Assembly: GCF_009870125.1 (NCBI RefSeq)
Contig: NC_046679.1
Span: forward strand, 3,472,001 to 3,536,000
Source of the DNA: Drosophila pseudoobscura
Taxonomy: Eukaryota > Arthropoda > Insecta > Diptera > Drosophilidae
DNA: 64,000 bases
Direction of reading: 5' to 3'
The notes under the pieces were generated by a model. The model was given only the letters and a program-made list of their open reading frames with translations, was not told where the DNA came from and searched no databases. This document shows, one piece after another, positions 10,929 to 50,675 of the stretch. Made by a program: the position numbers and the translations under genes. Numbering within the stretch: the stretch's first letter is position 1; each line of letters starts with the position of its first letter.

Positions 10929-12274
10929 CTATTCGATCATTTGACGTATCATGGCGAGACCCCGGTAAGTCACGCTCATTAGCTGAATCGGACAGAGAAC
11001 TCGGATTAAGCAATGCTCTCTAAAACTACGCACTCTACTTGCCTGCTTGAAGGTGTCCCGCGAGATCGGCAAATACCCCATGGCGCTGAGTTCGACTGGC
11101 TTTTGGGCGCGGATAATGATAATCAGCAGATACTTCTTGTAGGCAATCGAGGCTTTGTGCCAGTTGTGGTTATAGGCGGCGTGGCCAATGTCTTCGCTCT
11201 AAGGAAGAAAACAGCCCATCAGTTGGAACCCCAATCGATGGCACGACATACCAAATCGAGAAGCTGCTGGCCGTGATTACAAACCAAGAACAGCTGCATG
11301 ACTGAAGTGCCGATGAAAAACACATATGTAATCCCCTCCAAGGTTAGGCCCTGTATAAGCGAATACACCGAAACCGTGCAGATAACTGCCGAAGTAGTAA
11401 TGAGGCTTAACAACAGCGACCCACCAAAGATACCGTTGAGATCGTTCTGAAGTCTGATGGAGCAAAATAAAGTCGATACCTCATTAATACTTTTTGTCAC
11501 TCACATAACCAGGTATTCGTGCTTGTTCACCATCTGCGCCAGGAAGCGATTATCATCTACGTCGTGCGTCCGATCTGGTTGGTACTCCTCCAGGGACCGA
11601 GTCATGCAGCTAAAGTGCATGCAGATCTGCACCTGAAAGCACAGCAGCCAGAGGTCTGTGGCTACGTTAGAGATCACCATGTGGGTGCTGTGAAGCCACT
11701 CCGTGGCATAGATGATGATATAGACCCAGACCGGGTGTCGATTGGGATCGTATATGAAATATGGATAGCAATGTTCATATGTAAACTGGTGCCGTGTGAA
11801 ATAGGCGAAAATCGACTGTAGAATGGGACCAATGACGACCATAATGGAGGACCCAATGTAGATGCAAATCATGGCCAGAAATGATCGCGACCAGTAGTGT
11901 TCATTCACCCTATAATATACTCTATCCTTGGTAGTTTTCGGATACAAGTCGGCCAGTTTCTTATTAAGATTTCGAATCGATTCTCGCTGCATGGCGGTGG
12001 CGTGCTTGGTGTCCGAATTGATGACATAGGTGACCAAAGTGACGTAGCGCATGATCAGCGGGATGCTGTTTATGGTTTTGACCTCAAAAATGCGGAAAAT
12101 CATAAATCCCACGCAGACGGCGTGGCTGCAGGTGCACAGCCAGCGGTAGATCCACATTAACAGCCTCCGCGAACGCGTCTCGTCCGGTGCGTCCAACACA
12201 TTGTAGCCCATGAGTCGAAAAACGGCGCTGGGCATTGCGGGGAAGTCTTCGTAGCTGCGTTGCACGGATTCCAT
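10929..12274 (-). CDS. Or85f: Odorant receptor Or85f, 393 aa, four exons
   Basis: Exons in transcript order are 12274..11505, 11453..11252, 11198..11043 and 10982..10929. Introns are 51, 53 and 60 bp. The first two are GT-AG; the third starts with GC (CAG|GCAAGT...TTCAG), confirmed because FKQ must join LMSVTYR to give the family C-terminus. The protein begins MESVQRSYEDFPAMPS and ends MIRQMIE. It has the seven hydrophobic segments of insect ORs and matches the recalled Or85f sequence through MRYVTLVTYVINSDTKHATA, YPYFIYDP, EWLHSTHMVISN, RLQNDLNGIFG-type and ELSAMGYLPISRDTFK. Insect ORs are ligand-gated cation channels that pair with Orco in antennal neuron cilia. Length equals that of the melanogaster protein (about 392). 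The open frame reaches 12472, but the extra Met codons are not conserved. Confidence 0.93.
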
Positions 12275-15200
12275 TTCGAAAGTGTTCTGAGTGCTCCATT
12301 GTCGAATGAGGCGGTATTTATAGAGCTCTGATACTAGGAATAGCTTGCGGTTAAGGGCTTCCCCTTTGATGTGGTTTGCATTCAAGGTGGCAGAGCAATT
12401 AAAGGACCTCAGAAACCTGTCGCTATTAATGGAAAGGATTACGTGCCCTCTGTCAATTATACGAAGCGTCAAAATATTTCAATAATGCATGTAAATGTCC
12501 CCAACACCCAAGCGATTGCCTCATTTGGAAAATCAAATCAAAGGAATGCGAACGGAAACATCTTAAAATTTTAGTATATCGTATACTTATTTTTACTGCA
12601 TTACAAAGATCAGACCATAAGGAGAGAGGCGTACGAATTAAAATGAACATTAATTAAGATCAATTGAGAGATCCGCAGAATCAAAGATGCAATAACCAAG
12701 GCCAAATGGGGTTATATGTACTTATGTACGGTTTCTGTGCTCAATTCGTACTAGGGTTTCATAGGTCAGCTGTGACTGAATTCTTAGTCGTTCGTTTTAA
12801 GGGGTAAAACCCCTATCCAAGGTTTTTTGGTCGGGGAATGTCTTGCGGTCTGACACCTTTGAAGCCTAATCGTTTATTCTTTGAACTTTAGAACCCAGTA
12901 AGACGATGAGGCGACAATTATATAGTGGGTTGAACGAGGTTACACGTAGAAGGAACTCTCTAGATAAGTCCGTTTCCATTACCATCTGTACTATTGTTGA
13001 GAAAGAGTTTGATGTAATTATATCTTCGTAGCCAGCGTGTTTGCTGTTGTCATTCCAGCAAATGCCCATAAAAATATCTACGCACAAGAAATGCATTCAA
13101 GCTGTTTGAAAGGAAAATGGGAAAAAGACGAAGAGACAGAGAAAAGAAACCACTTGGTCATTGCTTGCACTTAATAATTTCCATAAATGTGCACCTCCTC
13201 AGTTCTCTGGGGTGTATTTACCGTTTCTTTGTTGCTGTGGACATTAATGAAATTCTTGCACACAGCAACAAATTGGCATGGGATTCCTATAGCTGCCCTC
13301 CCGGTCCCCGACCCATTCCACCTACTAGTATCTGAGTGGAATGCTAAGCAGCCCAGGAATTGGTTGCCTCTCGTCTGGGGGGAACACTGCTAGGTGTTGG
13401 ATATGTCATATAGGTACGTAGTTTTCTCAGACAAATAAGATACTTGGGCAGGCTATCTCTCAAAGGGATTGCTCATTCACTTTATAATGGTTTTGTTTTG
13501 ATTCTCTTACTTAATACTCGCCCCTCCGAACGAGTCACTTTACTGCTGTCACTCTATTGCACAACTTTCAAGTCGGTCATCTATTGTTTGTCGAGTTCCC
13601 ATTACCGAACCGAACCGAACCGAACCACTCGGTCACACACCAGAACCATGGGTTCAGCCCCCAGTTTGAACTTCTCTCATCAATTTTCCACTGTCTTACA
13701 CTGCATGGGTAATTTATTCATTAGTTTCAATTGACAACAAAATGTTGGTCTCCATCCGCAACCGATGCCAGCCGGGGAGGGGAGCTCTCTATATATCGAG
13801 AGTATTGAAATTGAAACTGAAATTGCAACATTGTGAGTGCGTTCCGAAGAACTCACTCAACCAGCGGGCACCCCAAACATTTACGGCTCATTTCGGGAGA
13901 TTTATGTCTGGCGAAGATGCGTCACTTTCGAGTATTCCTCTCGTGTTCTTAAATTAGATGCAGATATTTGGGACGCTCTTCTACTTATAGTTGGCCCAAT
14001 TACCCGCACATACCCCTTGCACCCGCAAGTGCCAGGCGGCTGTTGAGTTCCTTTCCTGTTTATTTCTATGGGATGTTCGCAAATAAAATAGTGAATATTG
14101 TCATCCTTGGATAGGGTCTGGGAAATGGTGCCGGGTGTGCGGCATCCCGGTATCTCTGTCGCACTAAATACTTTATGAGGCTGAGGCGCCTTGATTTTTT
14201 TTTTTATCGTCTGGCTCCAACTAAAATAAACTCAGCAGTCCCGGTTTACAGCTCCCAGACCCGTTTGCCGGACGCCGGTGCATACAATAGACAACGGCAA
14301 ACACCCTAAAACCCAAAAGAAAACACAGAATGCAAACAAGAGCATCCGAGATGAATGACTGGGCAGAACAAAGGAGTGTCAGAGTCAGACGTGGGCAACA
14401 GGCTGGCGGTGGACCGGGACTGAGACTGGGACGGGGAGATGTCTGGCAGCAGCAGGACCTGCCTCGGCAGAGGAAAAGGACCATTTGCCCGGCAATCAAA
14501 TCAATGGTCAGGGGTTTTGTCCTCCAACACGGCAGCATTAATCGGTATAAAGTACAATTTCTCACACCCCTATACGAGTCGATGCGATTTCAATATCCAT
14601 TATTCAAGTAGTGGGATGGGTAGATGGGTATCGGGGAGTGGAATGGACTGGATACTAAAGCAAGAGGAGGCGCCTGACATTGCAGAACTTTACAAACAGT
14701 GCTGGCATTATGCGCAGCCCAGGATCCAGGATCCAGGACGCAGGACCCAGCACCCAGCACCACCCAGACCACAAGGATAACAAAGGACGCAAGGAGCAGG
14801 AGAGGAAACGTAAAGTTGCTGCGCTTTTCACTTTTCCATTTATTAATGAATTTATTGGCCCGACTGCATTTGATGGGCAAATGCATTTCCACATTTATCC
14901 TGGCACTGGCCCTGGCAGGATTCGAACGGGGTCGGAATCGAATGGTGGCATGGAAATGGCTGAGTTTGTGGGGGGTGCCATTGGCTAAGGGGTAGATCTA
15001 CGCATAACATTTATCATACTCGTAGCTTTTTGTTTTGGTTACATTTCAGCTGCCTTTGTTGCCCGGGCGGGTGTTTGTCTCCTGTTCGATGGGTGGGTGG
15101 TAGCGATGGTAATGGACCCTGGCAGCTGTCGAAAACCAAAGTGCCGAGCCTTGGTAATTAATAGTGCGGAAAGGCAATTTTGGTAATTCTAGGATTACAA

Positions 15201-15560
15201 TAGAGAGGAAGAGATAGGGATACAAAGGGGAGAGAATAATAGAACTGGCAAAAAGTAAAAGTCAGCAAACATTTGAGATCCCTGTCAAATCCCCTTTGAA
15301 TGCAACTCGTTTTGGACTTCCCCGAGAATGACTTTTCGTTTCTTGCAAGAACAACAGATGTCATAGGGAAATCGGTATCTATTTAAACGAAACTTTCACA
15401 TTGGTTATACATTTGAAGGGCATATACGAAGATTAGATTAGTAGATTCGTAGACTCGTATTTATTGGACAAAACTAAAACTACATCAGTTCTATCTGTTC
15501 AAAATTTGTCAACCTAGGAGATAAGTTTGAAAAATTGCTCGTTCGAAAGTATTTGGAAAC
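12275..15560. other. Intergenic region, no gene seen
   Basis: No frame here has a recognisable domain or paired splice sites. A pentanucleotide run of ACCGA units lies at about 13598-13626. CAGGATCCAGGATCC-like and CCCAGCACCACCC-like short repeats lie near 14720-14770. Regulatory sequence for Or85f is expected at the left end. A match to a tRNA B-box near 14920 was examined and dismissed. Confidence 0.5.
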
Positions 15561-16013
15561 ATGCAAAAGACCTGGAGAATGCCGCTGCACAAGCGTAAAA
15601 TATGGAAGAAGACCTCGATGCTGGGTCGCCTGGTGTACTATATGCAGCCTTTGGTGGATCATCTGCAGGATTTCTGGCTGCAGCCTTGGTTGGTTCCCTT
15701 CCCCACAATGCTGAAGGTCGTATATACCTGCGTCCTCGTTTTCGTCATTCTTCTGCCGATCCTTTTTCCACTATTTGTCGTGCTCGTCTACTATGGCATC
15801 TTCCAGTACGTGAGCGAGCAGCACTCTTGGTTCCACTTTGGTGAGAACTGGGATCTCCTCGGTTCTTTGGTATATCTTTGGAACTTTGAAGTGACCAACA
15901 ACAAGTATAAGATCTACGTGAACATGTGCTTTGATCGGTATCGTGTGATCATAACAGCCATATCTGCGACAGTGGACTATACGCGCATGGCCCTGAATTT
16001 CCTCTGTGAATGA
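15561..16013 (+). CDS. Unrecognised small membrane protein, 150 aa
   Basis: This intact single-exon frame has an ATG in an A-rich context (GGAAACATGC) and AATAAA at 16055, 42 bases after the stop, so it looks like a real compact gene. The N-terminus is strongly basic (MQKTWRMPLHKRKIWKKTSM). An amphipathic tryptophan-rich part follows (LQDFWLQPWLVPFP), then one or two membrane helices at about 51-80 (VVYTCVLVFVILLPILFPLF and on), then a soluble part with YLWNFEVTNNKYKIYVN. There is no signal peptide-like cleavage site and no family I recognise. It lies alone between Or85f and Fps85D. Such short intronless membrane proteins in flies are often male-germline genes, which is only a guess here. Confidence 0.6.
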   Translation: MQKTWRMPLHKRKIWKKTSMLGRLVYYMQPLVDHLQDFWLQPWLVPFPTMLKVVYTCVLVFVILLPILFPLFVVLVYYGIFQYVSEQHSWFHFGENWDLLGSLVYLWNFEVTNNKYKIYVNMCFDRYRVIITAISATVDYTRMALNFLCE

Positions 16014-16054
16014 ATGAATGCCGATCTCTCCAAATTGTGATGTGACAAAATTTT

Positions 16055-16060
16055 AATAAA
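16055..16060 (+). terminator. Poly(A) signal of the 150-aa membrane protein gene
   Basis: AATAAA within TTTTAATAAATGCAAATG, 42 bases after the stop codon. Confidence 0.6.
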
Positions 16061-18561
16061 TGCAAATGTATAAACAACAAAGCGACATATTCCATTAATG
16101 ATTTGAAAAAAATATACATTTCAATTTTCAGTAAACAACAGGGTATGTAAGCGTCCATACCTCTCGTATTATTTTCATTTCACTTGCAGCATGCTGACGA
16201 GGCCTCTGCATGTAGCTGTAGAGACTAGCAACATTATCGAACATTTAAAAGTATGTGACGATGATAATCAAACAGATATACATATATATCGTATGTGTTC
16301 ATGAGCCCGCGGTCTTTCAAATGAACAGAGCTCACGGCGGCAAGTATTATATATAAAGATTATAAAGTTGTCACGTATGCCTCTCGTTTCGGTTATTTGA
16401 TCAGCCCGAAATGACCATGTACCTAAATTGGTGGATTTGAGAAGACATTGCCTTGGGAATTCCTGTCCTGATAAGTGCGGATGAAATATATAAACTATTT
16501 AATACATCGATATTATGAAGCGATACATCTTATCGAAAAATTCTATCGCACATATTTTGTCAGCATGATGCCGGGCAACATTATTAGGTCCGCAGCAACA
16601 CTTTTAGGTCCCCAGCAACATTTGAAAATGGTCGAATTGAAAGAACGGCCTTTGCGCCCCGAAACAGAAAAAAATCTCGTGAGTTTTGAACATGTCGGCC
16701 CCGGAGGAAACAAAAGAAAAATAGTGTCTAATTTTTTTCTGAATTCAGAAAAGTCCGTTGATATCACCTAAGCAATAATATTATCAAAAAAAATATATTA
16801 TTATCAATATTTGATATTTTTTATCAATAAAAGTAAAAATCTTGGCCGCGACAAGCAAGACAACAAAAACCCGACGGTTGGCGCTTTTAAGCGAATTTAG
16901 CAGTTCCGTTGATACTTATATCCCAAATAATTATACCAAATATCACCTACAAAAATAATATACAATGAATATTCAACATGCCTAGGGCATTCGCTTCCTT
17001 CCGGTTTCCAGTTTCCAGTGACGTTTTCCCGTAGTGAAGTTACAGATCTCTGATAGGAAATTTGAAATCGTCGTCGCTGGCGTCAACATTTGATAAAGCC
17101 TTTTATACGATAACGATCTATATATAAAATCGTGATTGTGTTTAAAACCTTGCTCTGATTACGCAAATTGCAGTGACAGCCGCAGTCCAAAGAGTCCAAA
17201 GAGAAAAGAGAGATTCTGCGGTAAAAGTGCTCCCCGTTTTCCCGTTTCCCCTCCATAAACCATATACAAATGCAGATCGCCTTATCAGATCGGGGGTTTG
17301 GAGATTTATTTCGTTATTGCTTATAGCGGAGCAGTAAAGTTTTTTTGTTTTACATTTTTAATTTATATAACGGTGTGGTTGTGCGGTGCGGTTCCTGTTC
17401 TGGTTCTCGAAGAAGATCCCCCAGTTAGTGGTTGTTGTTGTTGTTGGTGCTGCCTAACCCGTTTATGTTTTACCCGACTTGGCCAACTCCGATATGGGGA
17501 GTGGAGTGGAGTAGTGGAGTGGAGTGGAGTGGAGGGGCACGCACATACAAACAATGCATCAAGTTGTTGTTCTGGCGCATCCATGTATCTGTAAGATACA
17601 CGTACTTGCCGCACACACCTTGTGCCCCTCAGTGTTTCCTTATTGACTGACGACTGGGCTGGCTTCTCCTCCTCCTCCTCCTCCTGCTGCTGCTGCTCTC
17701 CTCTTGCGCGGCGGCTCTTGGGGCAATGTTTATTTTTGTTTGCTATCCCCACAGCAAGCGGGAAAAACAAGTTTTCCTCTTTGAAAAAGAAAAAAAAACC
17801 AACCTCAACACAGCACACAGCAGCAGCAGCAGCAGCCACAACTGCGCCGCAGCTTAGGTCTTGGAAAATACTTTGTGAAAAGTTCAAGTGAAGACAACTG
17901 TTGCATTCAAAATACCACAAAATGAATTCATATATATTTTACACTCAAGTTGGGAGTCGAGGCGAAGAAAGAGATGCGGAAAATGCGTTAATTAGCGGAT
18001 AAAAAAGTATCTGCCAGTGACTCGAATAAAGTCGTTAATCAAAAGCCGGACGGATCGGTGTGTAATTAGCAAATGTCGCCAGCCACAGAGAGAGAGAGAG
18101 AGATATCTGCATAAAGAAATACGAAACATGTGAAAGTTTATTTTTTTTTGGCTGCATTTCAGAGCAACCAAAAAAAGGTTAATACGAAATATAAGTAGGA
18201 GTGTGTGTGTGTGCGGCATAAGTAATTAATTTCAGTGGGCCCTCTTTAACAAGGGGAGACAGAAAAGTGTCAAAACGGGCGTGAAAAATAACCCACCCGT
18301 GAACCCCCCCATAAAATATATTTATTGGCATGCAACAAGTGTTTGCCATATGTCCGCGGCCGCCGATTCGGTTTTCCCTCAGTGTTTTTTCTGGTGTTCT
18401 GATTGTGCAATTTACTCAAAAAGTGAAGTTCTTTACCCCCACCTCCATCTAGCGCCCCCCGATAATCAGAAAAACTGAATCATCCGAATGGTATTCCTAT
18501 ATCTCAGAGAGCCATAGCGAAAAATAGTGCACATCGAGAGAACATATAGAACTCCATCAAA
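16061..18561. other. Region upstream of Fps85D, no gene seen
   Basis: This is AT-rich DNA. An open frame at 16475-16771 is short and unrecognised. A run of GGAGT units lies at 17491-17535, and CTCCTC/CTGCTG and CAGCAG runs lie at about 17665-17700 and 17815-17835. The region probably contains the Fps85D promoter and 5'UTR, since the first coding ATG is at 18562, but no core promoter could be placed. Confidence 0.45.
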
Positions 18562-46996
<28,435 letters not shown>

Positions 46997-47539
46997 ATGA
47001 CTGAGTGTATCCGTGCATCCGGTAGCTGTAGCCGCATCTGTATCTATAACTTTAAGCATACTCAATGTAGGTTTAGTCAACGCTTTTAAAGTACGTCACG
47101 TCCTAGGACTTATCAACGAGATGCCTGTATTTCTGAGATACCATAAACCATACAACATACAACTGATACATTTTACCACATACACGATATTTATATACCT
47201 ACCTATATTTTTTCTAGCCATGTAATCTGTAAATTTTCGATATTTAATGGTATTTTGATGTACGAGCATGTGTGTATCCGTGACTGACTGAGTATGTATG
47301 ATATAATGAATCCTTAATGTGCCAAAAACCGCAAGAACTTTAAAAGAAAAGTGAAAGAAATTCTAAAAAAAAATGTGTGTCTGCTTGAAGAACTGTATCG
47401 CGTAGGCCTAAGCTCATTGAATTTATATCCTTAGTTGTTTTTGTGTTTTTCTTTAGTTTAAACAACCAGATATTTGTAAATTATTCAAGCCTTACGTTGG
47501 TCAATTCGTTTGAAGACTCTGTATTCTGTGTATTGTATA

Positions 47540-47545
47540 TTTATT
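47540..47545 (-). terminator. Poly(A) signal of the dehydratase gene
   Basis: TTTATT on the + strand gives AATAAA on the minus strand, about 160 bp past the dehydratase stop codon. It lies inside the Fps85D 3'UTR. Confidence 0.55.
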
Positions 47546-47657
47546 TACACCTAATTTACATATTTTTACTTCGCCTACGATTACGATTATATATGTACTA
47601 TATCTGTATATCTACGCTCTAAGTTAAAGCTTTAAGTTGTGCTGCGCTGCTGAAGTG

Positions 47658-47663
47658 AATAAA
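47658..47663 (+). terminator. Poly(A) signal of Fps85D
   Basis: AATAAA within GTGAATAAATCATATG, 662 bases past the Fps85D stop. Cleavage would fall at about 47680, within a few tens of bases of the stop codon of the opposing dehydratase gene. Confidence 0.65.
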
Positions 47664-47701
47664 TCATATGTGTACCGTGTACTTGTTGGATAGTTTTGAT
47701 C

Positions 47702-49943
47702 CTACGCCTCCGGGTCATTCCGCAAAGCCAGTGGCACATCGGAGAACTCTACCTTGGCGTAGACTTTCTTCAGTTCGTTCTTCAGCTTCAGACTGTGCGT
47801 CCAGTCGACTGTTTCGCACACTATTTTCACCTCCACGGTGTAGATGTCCCTGAGCCAGGCACGTTCGTGCATAATATCCTTGATGGAAACCCCTTCGCGC
47901 ACCAGCAGGTTGCACAGATCATTGATGCCGCCCGGCCGATCGCTGATCTCCACATTGAACTTGACCAGACGACCCACGGCAGCCAATCCTCGCTCCAGAC
48001 AGCGCCCAAAGACAGTGGTGTCTATGTTGCCTCCACACAGCAGGACCACAACCCTAAGGAATGGGGTAAAATCAGTCGGGAATCCTACTTTCAGGCACCC
48101 CAATCCCCACTCACTTCTTGCCCCTCAGTTCATCGAGATGTCCGGCCAGAATGGCAGCCAGGCCTGCACCGCCAGCTCCCTCAACCACACACTTCTCCTC
48201 CTCCACCAGTCGGAGTATAGCCAGTGCAATCCACTCCTCCTTGACCACCACCATGCGATCAATCAAAGGCATGGCCGTGGCATAGGCATTGTAGCCGACC
48301 TTCGGAACCGCCAGACCATCGGCCAGGGTGTTCTTTATGGGTGTATGAATGGGTCCCTTGTTCTCCATGGCTCTAGTAAAACTTGCGCACTTCTCCGACT
48401 CCACACCCTGGAAAAACAACAATACAGGCTTTGCTTCCTTTTCGGGAACGATTCTACTTACAATGATCTTGGTTTTGGGGGATAGTGACTTCACCGCTGT
48501 GGCTATGCCGGCTATGAGGCCGCCACCGCCCACCGGCACCACCACAGCATCCGGTTCGGGCACCTGTTCGAGGATCTCCAATCCGATGGTGCCCTGGCCG
48601 GCCATTATATGCGGATGATCGTATCCATTCACATAGAGCAGACCCTCGTCCTGCGACATGCGCATGGCCAGGGACTTCGCCTCACCCATATCGTTGCCGT
48701 CCACGATGACGCGAGCCTTGTAGTTGCGGCACTTCTGGATCTTCATGATCGGCGCCGCCTTGGGCATGACCACCGTCACGGGAATGTTCAGCTTCCAGCC
48801 ATGGTAGCACAATGCCTGAGCATGATTCCCCAGCGAGGCACTGATCACTCCCGTCCGCTTCTGTTCGTCTGTTAGGGACAGCAGGGCGTACCGGGCACCA
48901 CGCTCCTTGAAGCTGTCGAAACGGATGTCAAATGGATTCGGTGCTCAATCACATGTTGCTCGTAAAATCGGAAATCAATTAGCAACAGTAATTAATTTCC
49001 CCCATTTAACCATATCAGCCTATTAAGCGTTATCTTATCGGATCTCTGCCTATTACTTTTTTGGCCAAGTGATAGAAGTGCGTTGTAGCCGCTCAATGAA
49101 TAATGTATGCATGATTAATCATAGTGGCTGTTCGAGCGCCACAGAAGATGACAACAAAATTGTAATATAGACACTTTTCTTATCAGTAGCCGGAAAATAC
49201 CGCTGCCAGACAATATTCAGATGCACATTATATAGGCTATTGGCACAATACAGATTATTACAAGCAATAATAATGCCAGAGTGATCACGAACCTTGGACC
49301 TAATTTCGCAAACAAACCCCATAAAAAAAGGACGGGAAAACAGCAATCCGTAGAAAACTGTGTATATTTTATACTCGTAATCGTTTGTACGAATTTTTCT
49401 AAACTTATCGGCCATTTAGGGGGTTTTTCAAATCTATTTCAGGGTACAGATTACATCTATTCCTTCATATTCCAATGGATAATATAATAGAAACAGTTCC
49501 TAACTCACAGGATATTTCAATGGTTTTTGTAGGGTTTCCCCGATCACTCACCTGCCGGTATATTGTAGGAAATCCTTTTTCAAATAAAGCTCCATGCCAT
49601 ATAGATCCGAAGAAGTGGATTTCTGCAAGCCACTCACTTAATTATAGCAGACCACAATCAACGATCAGCAGAGATGGATATTTACCGGACACGGTGTACG
49701 CTCGACTCCACCTCGGATAAGAAACGCTGCCGATGTGACATCATGGAAGGATATTTTTCGAGGATTCGCGGGATCGCAGAAGGGATCTAAGATTTCCTCC
49801 ACACCGCCAGAGACATGTCTGGGTCTGAGCTTCACCTCAGGGGGTTCCACCTTGCTTGCACCATTGCTGTTTCCATTGGAATTTCCATTGCTTTTTGGAA
49901 CATTCTGTTCCTTGAGCGTTTCCGTTTTTACCGCCTGAAACAT
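47702..49943 (-). CDS. PLP-dependent threonine/serine dehydratase with C-terminal ACT domain, 474 aa, five exons
   Basis: Exons in transcript order: 49943..49686, 49622..49552, 48912..48462, 48407..48115, 48053..47702; all GT-AG, total 475 codons with stop. The N-terminus (MFQAVKTETL) is a low-complexity lead with repeated Asn-Ser-Gly. The fold-type II catalytic domain follows. The phase-2 junction of exons 2 and 3 builds SFKERGAR, with Lys112 the pyridoxal phosphate Schiff base. Then come SLGNHAQALC, the phosphate-binding loop PVGGGGLIAG, and NTLADGLAV. From about residue 390 there is an ACT-type regulatory domain (KFNVEISDRPGGINDLCNLL). It matches the recalled fly CG8129. Enzymes of this form deaminate L-threonine or L-serine to 2-oxobutyrate or pyruvate plus ammonia. 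Serine racemases share the fold but usually lack an ACT domain, so dehydratase is preferred. Confidence 0.9.
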
Positions 49944-50004
49944 TTTGTTCCCTCAAAGTTCTTCCAGCTTCTACGACTGCTTGCCGACAACTGCCTGGTG
50001 AATA

Positions 50005-50041
50005 CTACTGAATGCTGGAATAGTCGGAACTCGTATATATA
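50005..50041 (-). promoter_or_regulatory. TATA box plus initiator of the dehydratase gene
   Basis: On the minus strand CCTATATATACG (TATATATA at 50041-50034) is followed about 30 bases later by TTCAGTAG (50012-50005), a good fly initiator. The spacing is that of a focused TATA-Inr promoter, with transcription starting near 50009, about 65 bases before the ATG at 49943. Confidence 0.65.
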
Positions 50042-50675
50042 GGCAGGTCGATTAGGAGTCTCTATTGACGAACTGATGGTCGTAAAAACGGCACCTTTGC
50101 GTTTCGATTGCCTGGGGCGGCTGGTCACTTTATGAGGCCTGGCCTAACGACGACGCGGTGTTGATAAGAGGCCGGCTTTGGTAACCGCAAATGAAACAAA
50201 AACAACGATAAGGCTTAGATTTACTCAATTTGTAGTATTTTTGGCAACATCACCAAAAGCAGAAAGGTTCCATAACCAAATGGAAAATACGTTCAAAGTC
50301 GTTTATATAAAATGCGGGTCAGGGCGATAAGAAATTGGTAGGGCCTTTCCACAGTGGAATTTTCGGAAACCTTTGAAATCCAATCATCAAATTCCAAGCG
50401 ATTTTGCATGCAAATGTTTTGGATTGTAGGTGATTGCGATATTTAAAGGTCGAAACTTTCATTCGGCTTTCATCTGCAGGCAGGAAAAGTTGCGCACAAG
50501 CCCCCAAAAAGCGGCCATTAAAAAAATAATAAACATACTGGGCGATAAGACGAAACTTATGAACATTTTGTGAATTGCTATATTTTCCAAGTTTGCCAAA
50601 ACAACAGAGCTTATCTAATCCACTCGGAGATGATAAGGGATGCAGCAGTCCAAACAACATCATACAGCCCTCCTT
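50042..50675. other. Gap between dehydratase promoter and the phosphotriesterase-related gene
   Basis: No gene seen. It holds the distal promoter of the dehydratase and the 3' end of the amidohydrolase gene. No canonical AATAAA was found for the latter. Confidence 0.45.

Noticed and set aside
11501-12472. N-terminal extension of Or85f starting at 12472
   Set aside because: The extra residues do not resemble an odorant receptor start; the Met at 12274 fits the known receptor.
14915-14945. GGATTCGAAC, a possible tRNA B-box in reverse
   Set aside because: The bases around it do not pair into a T-stem, and no acceptor stem or A-box was found at the proper distance.
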